From assembly GCF_014649775.1 (NCBI RefSeq), contig NZ_BMTR01000002.1, positions 124,001 through 188,000 of the forward strand: a stretch of 64,000 nucleotides of DNA, in the 5' to 3' direction. The notes below the pieces were generated by a model. It was not told the DNA's origin and did not search any database. It worked only from the letters and a program-made list of their open reading frames with translations. Shown here in pieces: positions 1-9,080 of the stretch. The stretch comes from Streptomyces longisporoflavus (GTDB lineage Bacteria > Actinomycetota > Actinomycetes > Streptomycetales > Streptomycetaceae). The translations under genes and the position numbers were made by a program. Each line of letters opens with the position of its first letter. The first letter of the stretch is position 1.

Positions 1-253
1 GGTTGTAGAGCAGCACGGCCAGTGGCAGGAACACCAGCGGAGAGAGCTTGGCGCCCTCACTCGCGCTGCCCACCAGCGCCGCCACCAGCGCCGCCACCAG
101 CGCCGCCACCAGCGCCGTCATCAGCGCCGTCATCAGCGCCGTCATCAGCGCCTCGAAGCCCACGACGAAGGCGGTGGCCGGCAGGCGCGGTCACAGCACC
201 AGGACCACCGAGCCCACGGCCTCGAACGCCGTGAGCGACGCCCATGCCGACAC
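1..253 (-). pseudogene. Remnant of a membrane protein, runs off left edge
   Basis: Read on the minus strand from a possible GTG at 251-253, one frame gives a short hydrophobic stretch, an in-frame TGA (191-193), then a second hydrophobic stretch made of ALMT and ALVA repeats and a final LSPLVFLPLAVLLYN segment that leaves the window. This is the same frame as the adenine deaminase that ends at 299. No Shine-Dalgarno sequence is visible before the GTG. The composition suggests two membrane segments of a transporter-like protein interrupted by a stop. I do not recognise the family. It could instead be two unrelated pieces, or a sequencing error at the stop codon. Confidence 0.3.
69..152. repeat. 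12-bp tandem repeat array (about 7 units)
   Basis: Consecutive 12-base units of two kinds, GCCACCAGCGCC and then GTCATCAGCGCC, about seven in all. Because the unit is a multiple of three it keeps frame and encodes ALVA and ALMT repeats on the minus strand, in the membrane-protein remnant. The length suggests expansion by replication slippage. Confidence 0.8.
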
Positions 254-298
254 GGAGGTGGATCCCGCCCGACGCTCTTCGTCACTCCAAAGAGCGAC

Positions 299-2020
299 TC
301 AGTGCGTGATCGTCGCCGCCACCGGTTCGCGGCGTGCCACGTCCACGAGCGAGCGGTCGGTGATCTTGAGGGCGGGTGAGACGGCGAGGGTCAGGGTCGA
401 CACGCTCATGAACGGGTTGAGGTGGTTCCAGCCCCAGGTTTCCAGCGCCGTGCGCACCGCGGCCGCTTGGTCGGCGACGTCGTGGGCCGGGCGGGCGGAC
501 AGCACGCCGCCCACGGGCAGCGGCATGCGCGCCGCCACGGTGTCGCCAGCGGCGCCCCGGACGACGGCCACCCCTCCCCCGTCGGCCACGACGGTCGCGG
601 CGGCCGCGGCCATCGCCGCGCGTGAGGTGCCGATGGTCAGGAGGTTGTGGCTGTCGTGGGCGTACGTCGATGCCACGGCGCCGTCTCCCAGATCCCGGCC
701 CGAAAGCGGGGCGAAGACCGCGCCGGGGCGTCCGTAGCGGTTGCGTACGCGGACCAGTGTGGTGCGTCCCTCCCAGTGCACCTCGCCGCCGGAGACCGGG
801 AGGTCGATCTCGGTCGCTTCGGTGTAGGTGTCGCGCGGGTTGACGCTCATCGCCCGGAAGCGGTGCGTGCCGTCGGGCAGGTCCACGCGCCAGCGGAAGC
901 CGTCCGCGTCCTGGGGTTCCACCTCCAGGCGGCTGTCCAGGGGCGGCACGGCCGGGGTCTGCGGGGCGGGCGCCGTCGCCTGTACGGGTGCGCCGTCGCG
1001 GCCCACGACGCGGCCGCCCGCAAGGACCACGGCGGGGTCGAACGCGTCGAGTTCGCCCCTCAGCAGGACCAAGTCGGCGCGCTTGCCCGGGGAGACGACA
1101 CCGCGGTCGTACAGGCGCAGACGCTGGGCCGGCGTCCAGGTCAGGGCCTTGAGGACGGCATGGGGCGGGAACCCGGCGGCCACCGCGACCCGCGCGATGT
1201 GGTCCAAGTGGCCGCGCTCGACGATGTGATCGGCCGCGAGGTCGTCCGTGACCAGGCACAGCGGCGGTAGTTGGGGCAAGGACAGCAGGGCCATCGCCAC
1301 GTCCGGGCTGAGGCACTTCTCCTGGAGCATCATCGTCATGCCCAGGCGTGCCTTCTCCAGGACCACTTCGGTGCGGTTCTTGGTGTGGTCGGAGTCCACC
1401 CCGGTCGCCAGGTACGCGCTCAGTTCCGCGCCGGTCAGGTTCGGGCAGTGGCCGTCGAGGATCGCGTCGTGCGCGCGGGCCGCGGCGGTGATCTCGTGCA
1501 TGCGGCGGTCGCCGGCGACGACGGCGCGGTAGTCCATGACCTCGCCCAGTGCGATGACGCCCGGCCACTCCAGCATGTCCGCGATGTCGTCGGCGGAGAG
1601 TGCCGCGCCAGCGTGCTCCAGGCCCTCCAGCGCGGGCACGCACGAGGGGACGCCCCACAGCTGGGTCTGGGCGGTCTCGCGGCCCGCGTCGATCATCCAG
1701 CGCATGGCGTCCCGGCCTGCGACGTTGACGATCTCGTGCGGGTCGGCGAGGACCGTCGTCGTGCCCCGGGCCAGCGTCACGGCGGCGAACTCCTGCGGCG
1801 TCAGGAAGGCACTCTCGATGTGCATGTGGGCGTCCACGAAACCGGGCACGATCAGCATGCCGGTCGCGTCGATCTCCTCCACGGCCGTGGCGGGGGTGCC
1901 GGGCGGGAGCACGCCGGTGATGCGGTCGCCCCGTACCAGTACGTCCGCGGCGAACTCCTCACCGGTGAAGGTGGACACCACGCGCCCGCCGCTGATCCGG
2001 AGGTCGTGCTGCTCACTCAT
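299..2020 (-). CDS. ade: Adenine deaminase (amidohydrolase family)
   Basis: 573 residues. Converts adenine to hypoxanthine and ammonia in cytoplasmic purine salvage. The N-terminal beta-sandwich leads into the metal-site motif DAHMHIES (His65, His67), followed by DPHE, the H-C-P-N stretch in GHCPNLTG and the TDD motif of bacterial Ade enzymes; a C-terminal adenine-deaminase domain follows. I chose the ATG at 2018-2020 because AAGGAG lies nine bases upstream; the frame stays open further upstream without support. It lies 89 bp downstream of the purine permease on the same strand, so both are probably transcribed together and controlled by the LacI-type regulator at 3672. Import and deamination of a purine base fit one pathway. 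Confidence 0.93.
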   Translation of the reverse strand: MSEQHDLRISGGRVVSTFTGEEFAADVLVRGDRITGVLPPGTPATAVEEIDATGMLIVPGFVDAHMHIESAFLTPQEFAAVTLARGTTTVLADPHEIVNVAGRDAMRWMIDAGRETAQTQLWGVPSCVPALEGLEHAGAALSADDIADMLEWPGVIALGEVMDYRAVVAGDRRMHEITAAARAHDAILDGHCPNLTGAELSAYLATGVDSDHTKNRTEVVLEKARLGMTMMLQEKCLSPDVAMALLSLPQLPPLCLVTDDLAADHIVERGHLDHIARVAVAAGFPPHAVLKALTWTPAQRLRLYDRGVVSPGKRADLVLLRGELDAFDPAVVLAGGRVVGRDGAPVQATAPAPQTPAVPPLDSRLEVEPQDADGFRWRVDLPDGTHRFRAMSVNPRDTYTEATEIDLPVSGGEVHWEGRTTLVRVRNRYGRPGAVFAPLSGRDLGDGAVASTYAHDSHNLLTIGTSRAAMAAAAATVVADGGGVAVVRGAAGDTVAARMPLPVGGVLSARPAHDVADQAAAVRTALETWGWNHLNPFMSVSTLTLAVSPALKITDRSLVDVARREPVAATITH

Positions 2021-2109
2021 GTGCTCGTGCTCCTTGGAGTGGGGTTGTCTCGCCGGGGCGGTTGCGGCCCCCGTCGGAAGGTGATGGTCGTGCCGGGCCG
2101 GAGGGGCGC

Positions 2110-3474
2110 TCAGGGGACGAGTGTGTAGAAGTAGTAGCCCAGCGGGATCATGACGATCCACAGCGGCCAGGGCACCTCACGCACCCGGCCGCTGACGGTC
2201 TTGACCAGGACGTGGGCCGCCAGGCCGGTCGCGATGCCGGTGCCGAAGTTCCCGAAGAACAGCGTGGTCGCCACGGTCAGGGCGGCCGGGACGGCGTTGG
2301 TCGGGTCCTTGAAGTCGACGTTCCTGAGCGCGCCGAGCATGTTCAGGCCGATGAACATCAGGACCGGCGCGGTGGCGGCGGACGGGATCAGGGTGGCGAA
2401 GGGGGTGACGAGCAGCAGCAGCGCGAAGCCGCACGCGGCCCACACCGAGGCAAGGCCGGTCTTGCCGCCCGCGTCGGCGGCGGCCGACGATTCCAGGTAG
2501 GCGGTCATCGAGGGTGCGCCCACGGCCGAACCGCCCATCACCGAGACCGAGTCGACGAGGAAGGGGCGCCGGGAGCCGGGGATGTTGCCGTCCTTGTCCA
2601 GGAGCCCCGCACGTCCGGAGACGGCAAGGAGGGTTCCGGTCATGGAGAAGAACTCGGACACGAAGAACGCGAAGATGTAGGGGAAGTACTCGGGCTTGAG
2701 GGCGCCGAGGATGTCGATGTGGAAGAGGAGGGGGCCGGGCGAGTCGGGGGCCGAGAAGAGGCTGTCGGGAACGTCGGTCACGCCCAGGGGCACACCGACG
2801 AGCGTGACGGCCGCGATGGTGATGAGGAAGGCGCCCGGCACCTTGCGCGCGGCGAGCGCCGTGAGCAGCAGCAGCCCGCCCAGGGCAAGCAGCGCGGTGG
2901 GCTCGGAGAGATCGCCGACCGAGAGGGCGGCCTTGTCGGCGTTGCCGACGACGAGGTCGGCGTCGCGGAATCCGATGAGGGCGATGTAGAGACCCAGGCC
3001 GCCGCTGATGGCGTACTTGAGGTTGATCGGCATGAGCCGCGTGACGAGGTCGCGGATGCCGAAGAGGGTGAGCAGCAGGAAGGCGACGCCGGACCAGAAC
3101 ACCATGCCGAGTGCCGTGTCCCAGGGGACATGGTCCTGGCCGACGATGGTGAAGGCGATCAGGGCCACGCCGCCGAGGCCCGGGGCGACGACGAACGGCA
3201 GGTTGGCGACCAGGCCCATGGCCAGCGTCGCCAGGGCGATGGCGATGATGACGGCGGTCGTCGCGGCGCCGTGCGGCACGCCGGCGGAGGCCAGCTGGCC
3301 GGGGACCACGACGACGGCGTAGGCGGCGGCCATGAACATCGAGGCGCCCGCCACGAGTTCCGTGCGGTGGCTGCTGCCGCGGTCGCGGACGCCGAAGAGC
3401 CGCTCGACGGGTGAGGCGGGCGGCGGGGTGACGGCGTCGGTCTGCTCGCCGGGGGGCGGAGCGGTGGTGGGCAT
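2110..3474 (-). CDS. NCS2-type purine permease (AzgA-like)
   Basis: 454 residues with roughly twelve hydrophobic membrane segments. Predicted to import adenine, guanine or hypoxanthine by proton symport. The sequence carries features of the AzgA branch of the xanthine/uracil permease superfamily, with an early RTELVAG segment and later FFVSEFFSMTGTLLAVSG and GAPSMTAYLESSAA stretches. The ATG at 3472-3474 is preceded by GAGG at suitable distance. It is the first gene of a likely operon with adenine deaminase and is divergent from the LacI-family gene; the operator-like palindrome at 3562-3590 lies just upstream. Exact substrate cannot be told from sequence, but the neighbour argues for adenine or hypoxanthine. 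Confidence 0.9.
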   Translation of the reverse strand: MPTTAPPPGEQTDAVTPPPASPVERLFGVRDRGSSHRTELVAGASMFMAAAYAVVVVPGQLASAGVPHGAATTAVIIAIALATLAMGLVANLPFVVAPGLGGVALIAFTIVGQDHVPWDTALGMVFWSGVAFLLLTLFGIRDLVTRLMPINLKYAISGGLGLYIALIGFRDADLVVGNADKAALSVGDLSEPTALLALGGLLLLTALAARKVPGAFLITIAAVTLVGVPLGVTDVPDSLFSAPDSPGPLLFHIDILGALKPEYFPYIFAFFVSEFFSMTGTLLAVSGRAGLLDKDGNIPGSRRPFLVDSVSVMGGSAVGAPSMTAYLESSAAADAGGKTGLASVWAACGFALLLLVTPFATLIPSAATAPVLMFIGLNMLGALRNVDFKDPTNAVPAALTVATTLFFGNFGTGIATGLAAHVLVKTVSGRVREVPWPLWIVMIPLGYYFYTLVP

Positions 3475-3561
3475 GGGGACCTCGGCGGGGTGAGGGGCGG
3501 GCACGCGGTGGGCGGCGCGGTCAGAGTGCGGGCGCGCGGGGAACCCGGCTTGGCCCAGTCT

Positions 3562-3590
3562 CTGCAACCGGTCTCTGAAACCGGTTGCAG
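3562..3590. promoter_or_regulatory. LacI-family operator between permease and regulator
   Basis: Perfect 11-bp inverted repeat CTGCAACCGGT / ACCGGTTGCAG (3562-3572 and 3580-3590). Within it TGAAACCGGTTGCA (3576-3589) matches every fixed position of the general LacI-family pattern TGNAANCGNTTNCA. A third ACCGGT half follows at 3593-3598. The site lies between the divergent permease and the LacI-type gene, so repression of both promoters is the simple reading. Confidence 0.8.
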
Positions 3591-3671
3591 AGACCGGTTG
3601 CGGGTATCATGGCACGGCATCAGGAGAAAGTGAACACTGGCCTCGGACGGATCTACGATCTTGCCGGGCAC

Positions 3672-4670
3672 ATGAGGCAGGGGACGGCATTGGCGACGCT
3701 CTTGGACGTGGCGCGTGCGGCGGGGGTGTCCAAGGCCACCGCCTCGCGGGCACTGCAGCGCCCCGAACTGGTCGCCGAGGCCACACGGCTGCGCGTCCAG
3801 GAGGCGGCCGACCGGCTCGGTTTCCACCCGAACGCCGCCGCCCGCGCGCTGACCACGGGCCGCACGGGCCTGATCGGCCTGATCGTGCCCACGCTCTCGA
3901 ACCCGTTCTTCGCACCGTTGGTGATGGGTGCACAGCAGGCGGCGGAGGAGACCGAGAGCCACCTCCTGATCGCGGTCTCGGAGTACCACGCACAGCGCGA
4001 GGCCGCCCTGGCCGACCGGCTCTCCGAGCAGGCCGACGGTCTGATCATGGTGACCCCGGTCGGCACGGACACCGCGCTGCGCGAGCGGTTCCGCCGGCGC
4101 CCGCTGGTCCTCGTCGACCGCCAGGTGGGCCGCTTGCCCGCCGTGGTGGCCGACACCGCCGCGGGTCTGACCGAGCTCCTCGACCACCTCCTGGCCCAGG
4201 GCCACCGCGACATCGCCTACGTCTCCGGCCCCGCGGACTCCTGGGCCGACGAGCAGCGGCGTACGGCCCTCACCGCACAGGCCTCGGCGGCCGGCGCCCG
4301 CGTCCGCGTCCTCGGCCCCCTGCCGCCCACGTTCGACGCCGGGATCGAGGCCTCACGGGCGCTGCCCGACGACGCCACGGCGGTCCTCGCCTACAACAGC
4401 TATCTCACACTGGGGCTGCTGCACGGCCTCGGCGCGGCCGGACGACGCGTCCCCGAGGACGTGAGTCTGGCCGCAGCCGACGACCTCAGCACGCTCAGCG
4501 CCACCACGCCCCCGGTGACCGCGCTCGACGTGCCGCTCCAAGAAGCCGGGGCACTGGCCGTCACCCGCCTCCACGAGCTGCTCGACGGCCACCGGCGCAC
4601 GGTCACCTCGCGCCTGCCGGCCGCTCCCGTCCTGCGGGCCTCGACGGCTCCGCCGCGCGGCCGCCGGTAG
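3672..4670 (+). CDS. LacI-family transcriptional regulator
   Basis: About 332 residues. The N-terminal helix-turn-helix reads TLLDVARAAGVSKATASRAL with the hinge after NAAARAL, followed by a periplasmic-binding-protein-like ligand domain (IGLIVPTLSNPFFAPL onward). Three starts are possible: ATG 3609, ATG 3672 and TTG 3690. The TTG has an AGGGG six bases upstream and would place the helix-turn-helix at the usual distance from the N-terminus, so the true start may be there. It is divergent from the purine permease and has a matching operator at 3562-3590, so it probably represses permease and adenine deaminase until a purine-related ligand binds. Confidence 0.9.
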   Translation: MRQGTALATLLDVARAAGVSKATASRALQRPELVAEATRLRVQEAADRLGFHPNAAARALTTGRTGLIGLIVPTLSNPFFAPLVMGAQQAAEETESHLLIAVSEYHAQREAALADRLSEQADGLIMVTPVGTDTALRERFRRRPLVLVDRQVGRLPAVVADTAAGLTELLDHLLAQGHRDIAYVSGPADSWADEQRRTALTAQASAAGARVRVLGPLPPTFDAGIEASRALPDDATAVLAYNSYLTLGLLHGLGAAGRRVPEDVSLAAADDLSTLSATTPPVTALDVPLQEAGALAVTRLHELLDGHRRTVTSRLPAAPVLRASTAPPRGRR

Positions 4671-4810
4671 CCGGCCGCAGCCGCCTCTGTCCGTCGGACT
4701 TGGCACCGGCCGCGAGCACAGGCCGACCGGGCCGGATGTTCTCCAGGTCCGCCGGAGCGCGACTGCTCCGGCTCCCGGCCGAGCGCCTGCCGGGGCCGGT
4801 CTCCGCGCAA

Positions 4811-5359
4811 CTACTCGAGGCGGCCGAAGAGATGATTGGCCGGTGAATCGGGATCGTCTCCGTAGAAGAACTCCGATGCGGCCTTGTGGTACTCGGCCCG
4901 CGACAGGGCTCCTGAGGCGTCGAGGTCGAGCGCGTTGAACACCGCGGCGCACTCGTCGTCGGGCGCACGCCCCGTACTGCCGAAGATGTGGGTGAACTCG
5001 GCAAGGCTGATCGCACCATCGCCGTCGCCGTCGGCCTGGTCGAAGAAGCGGTCGGCGACCGGCGCGAGCTCCTCGGGGTAGCGAGCGCGATCGGCGAAAG
5101 TGCCGGCGAACGCCTGCGTCAGCTCCTCCGAACTCACCCTGTCGTTCTTGTCGGCGTCCATGGGAGCGATCACCGCATCCCAGAACTGATGCAGGGTCTC
5201 GTCCATCTGCCGAGCCTCCGGCGAGCCGGGGGGAATGCCCCTGGCCCGGACATAGCGTTCGCCCATGACGAGCACGTCCTGCCGTGTTATCGCGCCGTCG
5301 CCGTCGACGTCCGCGGCACGAAACCACCGCTCGTACTTGCGTTTCCGCAGCTCACTCAT
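4811..5359 (-). CDS. EF-hand calcium-binding protein (four loops)
   Basis: 182 residues with no signal peptide or membrane segment, so cytoplasmic. Four canonical 12-residue EF-hand loops are visible, starting at Asp17 (DVDGDGAITRQD), Asp68 (DADKNDRVSSEE), Asp110 (DGDGDGAISLAE) and Asp145 (DLDASGALSRAE), each ending in Asp or Glu at position 12. The arrangement resembles calerythrin and the Streptomyces calcium-binding proteins described under names such as CabB. It probably buffers or senses calcium. It converges with the LacI gene and no partner gene is adjacent. Confidence 0.9.
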   Translation of the reverse strand: MSELRKRKYERWFRAADVDGDGAITRQDVLVMGERYVRARGIPPGSPEARQMDETLHQFWDAVIAPMDADKNDRVSSEELTQAFAGTFADRARYPEELAPVADRFFDQADGDGDGAISLAEFTHIFGSTGRAPDDECAAVFNALDLDASGALSRAEYHKAASEFFYGDDPDSPANHLFGRLE

Positions 5360-5459
5360 AGGCGCAAACTAAGACCGCGTCAGCAGTTCGGCCAGGTCTA
5401 TTCCCGGCCGTCGTCACCCCGCTGGTGGCCGGAGCGGCACCGCGGCGCCGCCGGCTCTC

Positions 5460-6917
5460 TCAGCGCGTGGATCCCGGCACCGTCCAGTGATGGACCGGGA
5501 CATCCTGTGACGCAAGCTCCAGGGAACGGCGGAAGATCTCACGATCGCAGGCGCCCGCACTACGGGCGCGCCGGTACCAGTGCGCGGGGGAATGACCGGA
5601 GGCGGCACGAGCCTCGATGACACCCAGCCACCGCTGGATCTCACTGTCCCTCACCCCGGCCCCGGCCAGGCCGCGGGCCGCGCGCCCCAGAAGAGACACG
5701 ATCAGCTCGCGCGCGTTCCGCTGCACCGGTCCACTACCTTGCTCCGGCCACCACAGTGCGGCGCTCATCCCCTGGCGGGCGGCGGCGTAGAAGTTGGCGC
5801 GGGCCTGCGCGAAAGGGAGGGCGGGAATCACCGGCCCCTCCTCGGCGGCGTGGTCGAGGACCAGCCCGACGAGCAGGGCGGCGTTCGCGGCCATGTCTCC
5901 GGGAGTGGGGCCAGAAGGCAGTGCACGCATCTCGATCCGCAGATGCCCCTCGCCTGTGGGGTCGTACACGGGACGGTTCCACCACCAGACAGTGCCCACG
6001 TGCAGCCGCAGTTCGTCGAGCTCAGCAGGCCCGCCGTTGCGGGCGGACTCCTCGGGCGGGGTGTCGGCGCAGGCCGGCACCAGGGGGCGGTGCCTGCACG
6101 CGGCTTCCATGAGCTCGCCCACCCCTTCACGCACCCAGCCCCCGCCGAAGCCGGAACGTTCGCCCGCGCCGGACGAAGTACCCCCGCGCGGGCCGAAAGC
6201 CTGCTCGTACCAGGTGATGCGGGTCTCGTCCCAGAGCAGGCGGCCGAACAGCACGGGAGAGTTCGCGCAGACAGCGAGAACCGGGGCGATGACGAGCTGC
6301 GCCGCGTTGTAGAAGCGGGCGAACTCCGCCGCGGGGACGGTCAGATGGATCTGCCAGGAGCTGACCGCGCCCTGCGCGCACACCGTGTCGGAGCGCAGAC
6401 GGCAGCTCTGCTCGCCTTGGACACGCAGCTCGCGCGGGGAGCGGCCGAGGGCATCGTCGATGAGTCCGTAGCGAACCTTCCGCGAAACGTTACGGCGTGT
6501 GAGATCGCCGGGGCGCAGGGAGGGCAGAATGCCCGAGCAGTACGGCACCGCGCCGTGGGGCAGAGCCGCTGTGGCGACGGCATCGAGCAGATCGCGCATC
6601 TCCCGGTGCAGGGCGGTGAAAGGGGTGCCGCACAGGGCGACGGGGGTGAGGTTCGCTTCCAGGTTGTAGCGGTTCACTTCAAGGACGAGGCGCGAGTCGG
6701 CGACGGCCAGCCGCACTTCCTCGTTGCGCCCGACAGGCAGACCGTCGTCCGGGGCGGCCAGGAACAACTCCAGTTCGGCGCCGAGCATGGGGTGCGGAAG
6801 GCCGAAGGAGGGCCGGGTCACGGTGTGGTCGAGGACGCCGAGCGACTGTTCAAGGCGTGTCCGGAACAGCTGGTGATCCCGTTCGGTGAACACGGTCTGC
6901 CGCAACTCGCGCCCCAT
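5460..6917 (-). CDS. Glutamate-cysteine ligase family protein (GCS2-like)
   Basis: 485 residues. The motifs GAELELFL and EVNRYNLEANLTP near the N-terminus, plus later HLRIEMRALPSGPTPGD, are those of the GCS2/carboxylate-amine ligase superfamily, which forms gamma-glutamyl or related amide bonds with ATP. It could act like EgtA (gamma-glutamylcysteine for ergothioneine), but no other ergothioneine genes are nearby, so the substrate is open. I chose the ATG at 6915-6917 because GAGGAG sits at good distance; the frame is open another 60 bases upstream. It stands alone. Confidence 0.8.
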   Translation of the reverse strand: MGRELRQTVFTERDHQLFRTRLEQSLGVLDHTVTRPSFGLPHPMLGAELELFLAAPDDGLPVGRNEEVRLAVADSRLVLEVNRYNLEANLTPVALCGTPFTALHREMRDLLDAVATAALPHGAVPYCSGILPSLRPGDLTRRNVSRKVRYGLIDDALGRSPRELRVQGEQSCRLRSDTVCAQGAVSSWQIHLTVPAAEFARFYNAAQLVIAPVLAVCANSPVLFGRLLWDETRITWYEQAFGPRGGTSSGAGERSGFGGGWVREGVGELMEAACRHRPLVPACADTPPEESARNGGPAELDELRLHVGTVWWWNRPVYDPTGEGHLRIEMRALPSGPTPGDMAANAALLVGLVLDHAAEEGPVIPALPFAQARANFYAAARQGMSAALWWPEQGSGPVQRNARELIVSLLGRAARGLAGAGVRDSEIQRWLGVIEARAASGHSPAHWYRRARSAGACDREIFRRSLELASQDVPVHHWTVPGSTR

Positions 6918-7460
6918 GGACTGCTCCTCGTTCGACGGACCACTACGACAGCTCACGGCCCGCACCACCTGCTGCATGATCGGCGCAGACCGACCACCTC
7001 AGGCCGTCCGGAAACACAGTGATCGCTGGACGCAGGTAGCGGCGGCCTCCGCCCGCGCGGTGCCCAGCGAATCAAACCGCGCCCGCACGTGGCGCGGAAT
7101 GGTGCGTGCTTGCGTGCATGCCTGCGTGCGTGCATGCACAGCCTGCGCGGCGTCCGGGCGGAACGGACCGGTTGTTCCAGGTTCCCTTTCGTGCCCTCCT
7201 GTGCCGGTCTGATCTGGTACAGGAACAGTAACCGCAACCGCCGCCCCTGGCCCTGCCGAGGGGGCAGCGGGGCCAGCGGGTCCCTCGTCGTCTGCCGTGC
7301 TCGACGCCACCGCCAACCGCCCGACGAGCGGGCGGTGGAACCGCGGACCGGCCGGCCGCACGGACGACGCGACTCCGTACAACCAGCTCCGCCCTTCGAC
7401 GGTCACACCAGATAATCCGCTGTCCTGTCCTGCCCTGCACATCGAGCGAGTGGAGCCTCC
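6918..7460. other. Intergenic region with TGCN tetranucleotide repeat
   Basis: No convincing gene in this 543-bp stretch between the ligase-like gene (leftward) and the FG-GAP gene (rightward). It must hold both promoters. At 7103-7138 there are nine consecutive TGCN tetrads. The last 20 bases carry the GGAG Shine-Dalgarno of the downstream gene. Confidence 0.6.
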
Positions 7461-8939
7461 ATGCCGCACAGCCGCCGTCTCCTGACATATGCCATCGCAG
7501 TCGCCGCCGCGGCCACGGCCGGGTTCGTGTTCCCGGCCGGTGCCACCGCTGCCGCACCCCGCACCGCCGCGAGCGACTTCAACGGCGACGGCTACGCGGA
7601 TCTCGCCGTCGGCGTCCCCGACGGCACCGTCGCAGGCCAGGCCAAGGCCGGGTACGTGAACATCGTCTGGGGCGGCTCGAAGGGCGTCGGCGCCCACGGA
7701 AGCATCCGTGTCACCCAGGCCACCGCCGAGGTGCCCGGAGCCCCGGAGGCGGGCGACCGCTTCGGCGCGGCGGTGGCCCTGACCGACCTCAACGGCGACG
7801 GCATCGCGGAACTGCTCGCCGGTGTCCCGGGTGAGGACGTCACCGACCGCGGCACGGACGCGGGCATGGTCATCGCCGTGGGCGGCTCGACGGACGGGCC
7901 GGGACCGGGATCGTCGGTCCTGACCGGACCCGCGCCGTCGGCGGCCTACGGCCGATCGGTCACGGCGGCCGACCTGACCGGCGGCGACAACGGCGGCAAC
8001 AAGGCGATCGTGATCGGCGGCACGGACAAGGTCGTCGCCCGTGTCATCCAAGGCGAAGACAGCATGATCACTACCGTGGTCGCCGCGCCCATGGGCGGCC
8101 GCGCCCCCGTGCTGGCCACCGGCGACTTCGACAGCGACGGCACGGCGGACCTGGCCCTGGCGTACTGGACCGCGGGCCAGCCCAACACACAGTCCCACGT
8201 ACGCCTGTTCAGATGGGACGCCGAGCGGTCGGAGATGGCCAACTTCTGGAACACGGACAACGCCGGCGTGAGCGCCCTGGCCGCGGGCGACTTCGACGGC
8301 GACGGCCACGACGACCTGGCGCTGGGCGAATGCCGGGAGATCGCCGACGAGAACATCGACGATCCGTGCGGCCCCGAACGACTGGCCAAGGGAGGCGGCG
8401 TCCACGTTCACTACGGAAGCCCCGCCGACGGCTCGTTCGGCAGCCGCACCCAGACCCTCAACCAGGACACGCCGGGCGTTCCGGGGCTGGCCGAGGACGG
8501 TGACCGCTTCGGCGCCGCTCTCGCCGTCACCGACGTCAACCGTGACGGCCGCGACGACCTGGTCGCGGGCGCTCCCGGCGAGGCGATCGGGAGCGAAGCG
8601 GAAGCGGGCGCCGCCTGGCTGCTGCGCGGCGGGGCCCGGGGCCTGCTCGACGCGGGCGGCGCGGCCACGTCCGTCGCCCGGGACCAGGACACGGACCGCG
8701 TGCCGGGGGTCGCCGAGGCCGGCGACGCCTTCGGCGCGGCGGTCGCCGCGGGCGACTACAACGGCGACGGTGCACCCGATGTCACGGTCGGATCCCCGGG
8801 CGAGAACGCCTCCCTGGGCGCCGTCTGGCTTCTGCCCCGTGGCGACGCGGCCGGCTCGGCGGCCTTCTCGCCCCGTTCGCTCGGCCTCCCCGACCTCTCC
8901 ACGGCTCACAAGTACGGCAAGCCGCTGTACAGCAGCTGA
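7461..8939 (+). CDS. Secreted FG-GAP/VCBS repeat protein
   Basis: 492 residues. A Sec-type signal peptide (basic start, hydrophobic AIAVAAAATAGFVF, Ala-rich cleavage region) is followed by an integrin-alpha-like beta-propeller. Six calcium-loop repeats are visible: DFNGDGYADLAVG, DLNGDGIAELLAG, DFDSDGTADLALA, DFDGDGHDDLALG, DVNRDGRDDLVAG and DYNGDGAPDVTVG. Such proteins are exported and bind calcium; their biochemical role in Streptomyces is mostly unknown. No catalytic domain is visible. It is a single gene with GGAG before its ATG. Confidence 0.88.
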   Translation: MPHSRRLLTYAIAVAAAATAGFVFPAGATAAAPRTAASDFNGDGYADLAVGVPDGTVAGQAKAGYVNIVWGGSKGVGAHGSIRVTQATAEVPGAPEAGDRFGAAVALTDLNGDGIAELLAGVPGEDVTDRGTDAGMVIAVGGSTDGPGPGSSVLTGPAPSAAYGRSVTAADLTGGDNGGNKAIVIGGTDKVVARVIQGEDSMITTVVAAPMGGRAPVLATGDFDSDGTADLALAYWTAGQPNTQSHVRLFRWDAERSEMANFWNTDNAGVSALAAGDFDGDGHDDLALGECREIADENIDDPCGPERLAKGGGVHVHYGSPADGSFGSRTQTLNQDTPGVPGLAEDGDRFGAALAVTDVNRDGRDDLVAGAPGEAIGSEAEAGAAWLLRGGARGLLDAGGAATSVARDQDTDRVPGVAEAGDAFGAAVAAGDYNGDGAPDVTVGSPGENASLGAVWLLPRGDAAGSAAFSPRSLGLPDLSTAHKYGKPLYSS

Positions 8940-9011
8940 GATCCGGGCTCCCGGCCCGGCGGCCGATTCCTCGACGCGCGGTCGCAGGCAACCGGCCGCG
9001 CTGGAGGCCGG

Positions 9012-9070
9012 ATGCGTGAGTGCAGGCCGGAGATGCGTGAGTGCAGGCCGGATACGTGAGTGCGGGTCGT
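9012..9070. repeat. Short direct repeats, period about 21
   Basis: ATGCGTGAGTGCAGGCCGG occurs at 9012 and again at 9033, with a diverged third copy (ATACGTGAGTGCGGGTCG) at 9052. The array lies in the short gap between the FG-GAP gene and the converging GNAT gene. Nothing suggests coding; function unknown. Confidence 0.7.
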
Positions 9071-9080
9071 CCGACGTCCG

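Noticed and set aside
2062..3414. 450-residue plus-strand open frame opposite the purine permease
   Set aside because: Low-complexity Gly/Asp/Glu/Arg text, an antisense shadow of a clear transporter gene; high GC gives long open frames on the opposite strand.
5580..7022. 480-residue plus-strand open frame opposite the ligase-like gene
   Set aside because: Antisense shadow with no domain texture; the minus-strand gene has intact family motifs.
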